Assembly: GCF_036099295.1 (NCBI RefSeq)
Contig: NZ_CP107976.1
Span: forward strand, 1,116,001-1,180,000
DNA: 64,000 bases
Source: Streptomyces sp. NBC_00358
GTDB taxonomy: Bacteria > Actinomycetota > Actinomycetes > Streptomycetales > Streptomycetaceae
Reading direction: 5' to 3'
Below are positions 58,829 to 64,000 of the stretch, in pieces. Position numbers and translations under genes: made by a program. The notes beneath the pieces are model-generated. The model was not told the origin of the DNA, did not search any database, and worked only from the letters and a program-made list of their open reading frames with translations. Each line of letters starts with the position of its first letter. Position 1 is the stretch's first letter.

Positions 58829-60505
58829 ATGACCCAGGCCGCCAGTCCGGCGCGGACCGTCATTCTGACCGTCGACGACGACCCCGGGGTGTCGCGCGCC
58901 GTCGCGCGGGACCTCAGACGCCGCTACGGCGAGGCGCACCGGATCGTGCGCGCCGAGTCCGGCGACGCGGCGCTGGAAGCCCTGCGCGAGCTGAAGCTGC
59001 GCGGCGACCAGGTGGCCGTGATCCTCGCCGACTACCGGATGCCGCAGATGAACGGCATCGAGTTCCTGGAGCAGGCCCTCGACGTGTATCCGGGCGCCCG
59101 CCGGGTGCTACTGACCGCGTACGCGGACACCAACGCGGCGATCGACGCGATCAACGTGATCGACCTCGACCACTACCTGCTCAAGCCCTGGGACCCGCCG
59201 GAGGAGAAGCTCTACCCGGTCGTCGACGATCTCCTGGACGCGTGGCGGGCCAGCGACTACCGGCCGGTCGGCGCCTGCAAGGTCGTCGGCCACCGGTGGT
59301 CGGCGCGTTCGTCGGGCGTCCGGGAGTTCCTGGCCCGCAACCAGGTGCCCTACCGGTGGTACTCGTCCGACACCCCCGAGGGACAGCGGCTGCTCAGCGC
59401 CGCGGGGCAGGACGGGGAGCGGCTGCCGCTGGTGGTCACCCCGGACGGCACTCCGCTCGTCGAGCCCGACGACCACGAGATCGCGGCGCACGTCGGGCTC
59501 GCCACGACGCCCACCTCGGAGTTCTACGACCTCGTCGTCATCGGCGGCGGACCCGCCGGGCTCGGGGCCGCCGTGTACGGCGCGTCCGAGGGGCTGCGCA
59601 CGGTGCTCGTGGAGCGGTCCGCGACCGGTGGACAGGCGGGCCAGAGTTCCCGGATCGAGAACTACCTCGGCTTCCCCGACGGCGTCTCCGGGGGGCAGCT
59701 CACCGACCGGGCGCGGCGGCAGGCGGCCAAGTTCGGCGCCGAGATACTCACCGCGCGTGAGGTGACCGGACTGGAGGTCACCGGGGCCTCGCGCACCATC
59801 CGCTTCTCCGACGGCTCCGCGATCTCCGCGCACGCGGTGATCCTCGCGACCGGTGTGTCGTACCGCCAGCTCCAGGCGCCCGGCCTGTCCGAGCTGACGG
59901 GCTGCGGCGTCTTCTACGGCTCGGCGCTCACCGAGGCGGCGGCCTGCCAGGGGCACGACGTGTACATCGTGGGCGGCGCGAACTCGGCCGGCCAGGCGGC
60001 GATGTACCTGGCCCGGGGCGCCAAGTCCGTCACCATCCTGGTGCGCGGCTCCTCGCTGTCCGCCTCGATGTCGCACTATCTGATCGAGCAGATCGGCGAC
60101 GCGCCGAACATCTCGGTGCGCACCGGCACGGTCGTGGAGTCCGCGCACGGCGACGGCCATCTGGAACAGCTGACCCTGCGCGATGTGCAGAGCGGCCACA
60201 CCGAACTCGTCGACGCGCAGTGGATGTTCGTGTTCATCGGCGCGGCCCCGCTCACCGACTGGCTGGAGGGCACCGTCCTCCGGGACGGCCGCGGATTCAT
60301 CGTCGCGGGCCCGGACATGACACCCGACGGGCAGCCGCCCCGCGGCTGGGAGCTGGACCGGCCCCCGTACCACCTGGAAACCAATGTGCCCGGCGTGTTC
60401 GTGGCCGGGGACGCGCGCGCCGAGTCGGCGAAGAGGGTCGCGTCCGCGGTCGGAGAGGGAGCCATGGCCGTCATGCTCGTCCACCGTTATCTGGAGCAGT
60501 CGTGA
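58829..60505 (+). CDS. Response-regulator/glutaredoxin-like/thioredoxin-reductase-like fusion
   Basis: A 558-residue three-part protein. A receiver (about 1-135) has the acidic pair D16-D17, phosphoacceptor D68 (ILADYRMP), T96 and K119. A thioredoxin-fold segment (about 148-228) resembles a glutaredoxin, but where the C-x2-C should be it reads SARSSG. A thioredoxin-reductase-like part (about 232-558) has the FAD motif GGGPAG (239-244), the NAD(P) motif IVGGANSAGQAAMYLARG and the flavin tail VPGVFVAGDARAESAKRVASAVGEG, but no C-x2-C in the middle (GCGVFYGS). Phosphorylation may control flavin redox. ATG 58829 has GGGAGAGG upstream. It overlaps the next gene (GTGA). Confidence 0.88.
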   Translation: MTQAASPARTVILTVDDDPGVSRAVARDLRRRYGEAHRIVRAESGDAALEALRELKLRGDQVAVILADYRMPQMNGIEFLEQALDVYPGARRVLLTAYADTNAAIDAINVIDLDHYLLKPWDPPEEKLYPVVDDLLDAWRASDYRPVGACKVVGHRWSARSSGVREFLARNQVPYRWYSSDTPEGQRLLSAAGQDGERLPLVVTPDGTPLVEPDDHEIAAHVGLATTPTSEFYDLVVIGGGPAGLGAAVYGASEGLRTVLVERSATGGQAGQSSRIENYLGFPDGVSGGQLTDRARRQAAKFGAEILTAREVTGLEVTGASRTIRFSDGSAISAHAVILATGVSYRQLQAPGLSELTGCGVFYGSALTEAAACQGHDVYIVGGANSAGQAAMYLARGAKSVTILVRGSSLSASMSHYLIEQIGDAPNISVRTGTVVESAHGDGHLEQLTLRDVQSGHTELVDAQWMFVFIGAAPLTDWLEGTVLRDGRGFIVAGPDMTPDGQPPRGWELDRPPYHLETNVPGVFVAGDARAESAKRVASAVGEGAMAVMLVHRYLEQS

Positions 60506-61944
60506 GCGGGCGGCCGGTGCCGTGCGACGCGGCGGAACTCAGCACGCTCTTCCTGTTCGAGAAACTCGACGACGACCAGTTGGACCGGCTGTGCCGGGAG
60601 GGCCGGACGGAGCAGTTCGACCCCGGGCCCGTGTACACCGAGGGCGATCCGGCCACCTGTTTCTACGTGCTCCTCGAAGGCACGGTGGTGATGTCGCGCC
60701 GGGTCGGCGCGGACGACGTGGAGATCAGCCGCACCTCGAAGCGCGGGGTGTACGCGGGCGCGATGCAGGCGTATCTCAGCGGTCCGGACGACGCCCGGTA
60801 CAAGGGGTCCATGCGGGTCACCGAGCTCTCGCGGTTCTTCGTCCTGCCCGCGGCGACGTTCTCCGCCATCCTGCGGGACTGGTTCCCGATGGCCGTCCAT
60901 CTGCTGGAGGGCATGTTCTTCGGCAGCCAGAACACCCAGCGGACCATCGGGCAGCGCGAGCGGCTGCTGGCACTCGGCTCGCTGTCCGCGGGGCTCACGC
61001 ACGAGCTCAACAACCCGGCCGCGGCGGCCGTGCGGGCCACCTCGGCGCTGCGCGACCGGGTGGCCCACATGCGGCAGAAACTGGGGGTGATCGCGTCGGG
61101 ACCGTACGCGCGCGACACGCTGGAGACGCTGGTGGAGATCCAGGAGCGGACCGCCGAGCAGGTCGCCAAGGCCACCCCGCTGACCCCGCTGGAGGCCTCC
61201 GACCGGGAGGACGCGCTCGCCGACTGGCTCGACGACCACGACATCGCGGGCGGCTGGCAGCTCGCCCCGACGTTCGTGCAGGCGGGACTCGACACCGACT
61301 GGCTGGACCAGGTCGCGGCGGCCGTGGACGGACCGACCCTGGAAGGCGCGGTCCGCTGGCTGAACTACACGGTCGAGACCGAGCTCCTGATGAACGAGAT
61401 CGAGGACTCCACCGGCCGTATCTCCCACCTCGTGGACGCGGCCAAGCAGTACTCGCAGCTCGACCGCGCGCCGTACCAGGTCGCCGACGTCCACGATCTG
61501 CTCGACAGCACGCTGATGATGCTCTCCGGGAAGATGGGCTCCGGGGTCAAGGTCGTCAAGGACTACGACCGTACGCTCGCCCGGATCCCCGCCTATCCCG
61601 GCGAGCTGAACCAGGTGTGGACGAACCTCATCGACAACGCGGTCGCGGCCATGGACAGGCAGGGGACGCTGACGGTGCGCACCGCGCTCGACGGCGACCA
61701 GGTGCTCGTCGAGTTCCGCGACACGGGTTCCGGGGTGCCCGCGGAGATCCGCGACCGGATCTTCGACCCGTTCTTCACCACCAAGGCGGTGGGCGAGGGC
61801 ACCGGTCTCGGCCTGGACATCTCCTGGCGGATCGTCGTCAACAAGCACCACGGGAGCCTGCAGGTGCAGTCCGTGCCCGGCGACACCCGCTTCCAGGTCC
61901 GCCTGCCCCTGACCGCCGCGGAGACCTCCGAGGAGCCTTCATGA
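60502..61944 (+). CDS. Cyclic nucleotide-binding sensor histidine kinase
   Basis: A 480-residue soluble kinase without membrane helices. A CNMP domain (about 10-140; [42 protein letters not shown]) precedes the kinase core. The phospho-histidine is in [19 protein letters not shown] box in [17 protein letters not shown]1 in [23 protein letters not shown] and G2 in [18 protein letters not shown] 60502 overlaps the stop of the receiver fusion. It is very likely the kinase for that receiver, forming a cytosolic pair that senses a nucleotide or related ligand. It overlaps the following zinc-finger gene (ATGA). Confidence 0.9.
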   Translation: MSGRPVPCDAAELSTLFLFEKLDDDQLDRLCREGRTEQFDPGPVYTEGDPATCFYVLLEGTVVMSRRVGADDVEISRTSKRGVYAGAMQAYLSGPDDARYKGSMRVTELSRFFVLPAATFSAILRDWFPMAVHLLEGMFFGSQNTQRTIGQRERLLALGSLSAGLTHELNNPAAAAVRATSALRDRVAHMRQKLGVIASGPYARDTLETLVEIQERTAEQVAKATPLTPLEASDREDALADWLDDHDIAGGWQLAPTFVQAGLDTDWLDQVAAAVDGPTLEGAVRWLNYTVETELLMNEIEDSTGRISHLVDAAKQYSQLDRAPYQVADVHDLLDSTLMMLSGKMGSGVKVVKDYDRTLARIPAYPGELNQVWTNLIDNAVAAMDRQGTLTVRTALDGDQVLVEFRDTGSGVPAEIRDRIFDPFFTTKAVGEGTGLGLDISWRIVVNKHHGSLQVQSVPGDTRFQVRLPLTAAETSEEPS

Positions 61945-62291
61945 CCACGCCGAACGGAATCGACCCGTCCGTACCGCCGAGCGGCACCGGCTGCACCGAG
62001 TGCGACGCCGTCGGCGGCTGGTGGTTCCATCTGCGGCGCTGCGCCCAGTGCGGGCACATCGGCTGCTGCGACGACTCCCCGGCCAAGCACGCCACCGCGC
62101 ACGCGCGGAGCACCGGGCACCCGGTCATCCAGAGTTTCGAACCGGGCGAGAACTGGTTCTGGGACTTCGACACCTCCGAGCTGTACGAGTCCGGTCCCGA
62201 CCTCGCTCCCCCGGTGAGCCATCCGCTCGACCAGCCCGCTCCCGGCCCCGCGGGACGCGTTCCGGCGAACTGGGCCGAGACGCTGGGCTGA
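61941..62291 (+). CDS. UBP-type zinc finger protein
   Basis: A 116-residue protein. The zinc finger is [48 protein letters not shown] (cysteines and histidines as in the ZnF-UBP fold), followed by [11 protein letters not shown] and an acidic, proline-rich tail. In eukaryotes this fold binds the free C-terminus of ubiquitin; Streptomyces lacks the classical system but has Pup, and the bacterial role is unknown. ATG 61941 overlaps the kinase stop (ATGA), so three genes are coupled. It would complete the operon as a sensor or adaptor. Confidence 0.9.
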   Translation: MTTPNGIDPSVPPSGTGCTECDAVGGWWFHLRRCAQCGHIGCCDDSPAKHATAHARSTGHPVIQSFEPGENWFWDFDTSELYESGPDLAPPVSHPLDQPAPGPAGRVPANWAETLG

Positions 62292-62330
62292 CGCGCCGGG
62301 AGGCCTGCGCCCCGGTCCCGGGCCCTGGGC

Positions 62331-62822
62331 TCAGAGCACCGTGTTGCCGTACATCTCGCCGAGCGGGTCGGCGAGCAGCTCGACCCGGGCGCCGTCGGGG
62401 TCGCGGAAGTAGATGGAGGTGCCGCTCTCCTCCATGTACGCGACCTCGGCGGCGTCGAGCCGGTCGCGCAGGCCGCGCCAGGTGACGGGGTCGACCGAGA
62501 TGGCGAGATGGTGCAGCCCGCCGAGGACCTCCGCGTACGGACCGAGGTCGAGGCCCGGGAAGTCGAAGAAGGCGAGCAGGTTGCCGTTGCCGACGTCGAA
62601 GAAGAAGTGGGTCGAGCCCTCGTAGTCCCGGTTCTCGATCATCTCCGTGAGCGGGAAGCCCAGGACCCCCTGGTAGAACCGTACGGTCCGCTCCACGTCC
62701 GAGGAGAGCAGCGCGACATGGTGCACCCCGCGGGCGGTGCTCGCCGGCCGCTCCGCCATCAGATGGGCGTCCCGGATCCGCCCACGTTCCGCCTCGATCG
62801 CTGCCAGATCCTTCGCACCCAT
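62331..62822 (-). CDS. VOC family protein
   Basis: A 163-residue single vicinal-oxygen-chelate protein with a helical N-terminus (AKDLAAIEAERGRIRDAHLM) and the core GVHHVALLSSDVERTVRFYQGVLGFPLTEMIENRDYEG, LHHLAISVDPVTWRGL, TSIYFRDPDGARVELLAD. The metal ligands HH and E are in place, so an iron- or other metal-dependent dioxygenase, isomerase or glutathione transferase is possible. ATG 62822 has GAGGAGC upstream; the longer reading to 62957 lacks it. It is convergent with the zinc-finger operon. Confidence 0.85.
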   Translation of the reverse strand: MGAKDLAAIEAERGRIRDAHLMAERPASTARGVHHVALLSSDVERTVRFYQGVLGFPLTEMIENRDYEGSTHFFFDVGNGNLLAFFDFPGLDLGPYAEVLGGLHHLAISVDPVTWRGLRDRLDAAEVAYMEESGTSIYFRDPDGARVELLADPLGEMYGNTVL

Positions 62823-62955
62823 CGAAAGCTCCTCACCAGAGATAGCGCCGCACTCCGTACTGAATACAACCACTTCACGCCATGGAACGACTTGGTGTCC
62901 GTCCTCGTCCGCCCGTCCGGATGCGAGGCGCGGCCCGAAGGACGATCCTGGATAC

Positions 62956-63171
62956 ATGTCCGGACGGGCTCCTTTGGTTGTGCATCCGGCCCTGGATACC
63001 AGTGGCCGTGAGGTGACCGCGCGGGGCGAGAACCTCGGCGTGGCGTTCTCGGACGAGGATCTCCTGGAGTTCCTCGGCCGGGCCGGTCTCCCCGACGCGG
63101 AGGATCTGCTGGACGATCCCGCGTGGGTGAAGTGGCGCGGGGGCCAGGCGCACTTCTACGGGACCGGGTAG
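62956..63171 (+). CDS. Small hypothetical protein
   Basis: A 71-residue soluble protein (MSGRAPLVVHPALDTSGREVTARGENLGVAFSDEDLLEFLGRAGLPDAEDLLDDPAWVKWRGGQAHFYGTG). The composition is natural, with hydrophobic patches separated by acidic turns, and it appears conserved-looking among streptomycetes from memory, though I cannot name a domain. ATG 62956 is 134 bp from the divergent VOC gene. No promoter was identified. Confidence 0.65.
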   Translation: MSGRAPLVVHPALDTSGREVTARGENLGVAFSDEDLLEFLGRAGLPDAEDLLDDPAWVKWRGGQAHFYGTG

Positions 63172-63295
63172 CGGGCGGGCATCGTCGCGGCCGTCCACGG
63201 CGTCGCGTTGCTCCGAACGGGGGGCGTGCTCACCCGACCCGGTGGGTGGTCGGCGAGGCGCGTTCCACCGGCGCGTCCGCACACGTTGCCCGGGC

Positions 63296-63643
63296 ATGGA
63301 CAGCACTCACAAGGCGTTGCGACACGTTCCCGCTCGCGCGGGTGCCGGTACACGTACGATCTCCGGCACGGCCGTCGGCACCGGCGCCGCCGGGCCCCGC
63401 TCCGAAGCGTCCGACCGCCCCGGCCGTCCCGGTCGTCAGGGCGTGTGTCCGGGCGGCCATCCACCGATCTACGCCCAGCTCGTGTCGGAGTGGCGGGCCG
63501 AGGGCCGTCTCGTCCCCGAGCCCCAGGACGTGCTGTGGGCCACCTTCGCGGCCCCCGGCCCGGAGCAGGACGGCCACACCGACGAGTCCGTTCCGGCGGT
63601 TCCCGTACCCCGGGGCCTGCCCGAGAGGACCGGTGAGTGCTAG
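63296..63643 (+). CDS. Hypothetical protein
   Basis: A 115-residue protein. The N-terminal half (MDSTHKALRHVPARAG onward) is basic and poorly ordered; the conserved-looking part is the C-terminal HPPIYAQLVSEWRAEGRLVPEPQDVLWATFAAPGPEQD. The start at ATG 63296 is preferred to a longer reading from 63242 without ribosome site. Its stop overlaps the stop of the convergent partial gene. Function unknown. Confidence 0.6.
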   Translation: MDSTHKALRHVPARAGAGTRTISGTAVGTGAAGPRSEASDRPGRPGRQGVCPGGHPPIYAQLVSEWRAEGRLVPEPQDVLWATFAAPGPEQDGHTDESVPAVPVPRGLPERTGEC

Positions 63644-64000
63644 CCGTCGGCTCCCGGTGCCAGTACGGCGAGGGTGCCGTTGGCCTGGCGCAGCGCCAGT
63701 TCCAGGGAGAGGGCGGGGTGCAGTGCACCCGTCCCGTCCGGTGGGATGATCCACTCCAGCGGTCCGGCGGAGCGGTACGGCGGCGGTACGGCGATCCATG
63801 AGCCCTTGCCGAGGTGGCGGAGACCCGATCCCTCCCAGCGGCTGGCGGGGTCGGGCGGCAGGAAGAAACCGACGCGGCTGGCCGCGCAGTCGACCAGGGT
63901 GGGCCCCGGTACCTGGATCGGGTCGGACCACAGGATGTCCAGGGCGAGCAGGCCGAGTTGCTCGGGCACGCTCAGCACGTCCCAGTAGCGCCCGGCCTCC
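63640..64000 (-). CDS. Putative bifunctional DNA primase/polymerase domain protein (partial)
   Basis: The C-terminal 119 codons are in the window; the gene continues beyond 64000. The fragment EAGRYWDVLSVPEQLGLLALDILWSDPIQ, VGFFLPPDPASRWEGSGLRHLGKGSWIAVPPPYRS, PLEWIIPPDGTGALHPA reads like the end of the roughly 200-residue Streptomyces proteins annotated as bifunctional DNA primase/polymerase N-terminal domain (prim-pol type). The active-site acids are not in view. Other explanations remain open because only the tail is present. It is convergent with the hypothetical gene at 63296 with a 4-bp overlap. Confidence 0.55.
   Translation of the reverse strand, partial: EAGRYWDVLSVPEQLGLLALDILWSDPIQVPGPTLVDCAASRVGFFLPPDPASRWEGSGLRHLGKGSWIAVPPPYRSAGPLEWIIPPDGTGALHPALSLELALRQANGTLAVLAPGADG

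Noticed and set aside
1..64000. tRNA, rRNA, transposase or integrase genes
   Set aside because: None was recognised by eye, including at both edges of the arsenic island; a tRNA scan and IS search would be needed to exclude them.

Overview
This window is about 64 kb of actinobacterial chromosome and is almost certainly Streptomyces. It is very GC-rich with G/C-ending codons, has frequent GTG starts and ATGA/GTGA overlaps, and carries typical Streptomyces families: a SpoIIE-type phosphatase fused to an anti-sigma ATPase, GPP34, DUF4232, DUF6629, DUF4032 and many small regulator/target pairs. No rRNA, tRNA, CRISPR array, transposase or phage gene was recognised. All function calls rest on reading motifs by eye.

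Layout. 1-4.9 kb: the end of an ABC exporter pair, a hypothetical gene, a divergent DUF1772/TetR pair with two palindromic operators, an MFS transporter and a beheaded histidine kinase. 5.0-11.6 kb: an arsenic resistance island with an MFS exporter, ArsI, an ArsO-like flavoprotein, ArsR, a CDF-like protein, an arsenic-type aquaporin, a second ArsR, a broken arsC, an intact arsC and a 17-codon stub of a thioredoxin reductase. Truncated genes sit at both ends. 11.6-20.5 kb: a galactoside operon (LacI regulator, ABC sugar importer, GH36 alpha-galactosidase, GH42 beta-galactosidase) with palindromic control sites and a strange repeat-rich spacer. 20.8-31.5 kb: a hypothetical protein, GPP34, a serine hydrolase, a cluster of zinc-independent ribosomal protein paralogues (L36, L31B, L33), a DUF4232 lipoprotein, a two-component system with two small exported proteins, a 13-bp tandem repeat, and a methyltransferase/TetR pair with twin operators.

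32.4-49.2 kb: a multi-domain SpoIIE phosphatase, a FAD oxidoreductase, a PRC-barrel protein with a very strong terminator, a secreted M1-type metallopeptidase, an alpha/beta hydrolase, a MoxR-VWA pair, a quinone-oxidoreductase-like enzyme, an LLM flavoprotein, SthA transhydrogenase and a long-chain acyl-CoA ligase. 49.2-64 kb: a second two-component system, an L,D-transpeptidase, several small conserved proteins, N-formylglutamate amidohydrolase, an ACMSD-like amidohydrolase, a DUF4032 kinase-like protein, and finally a translationally coupled operon: receiver/glutaredoxin-like/thioredoxin-reductase-like fusion, cyclic-nucleotide-binding histidine kinase, and a UBP-type zinc finger. That operon is the best candidate here for an undescribed system: its flavoprotein has lost the usual redox cysteines, and a perfect palindrome lies in front of it.
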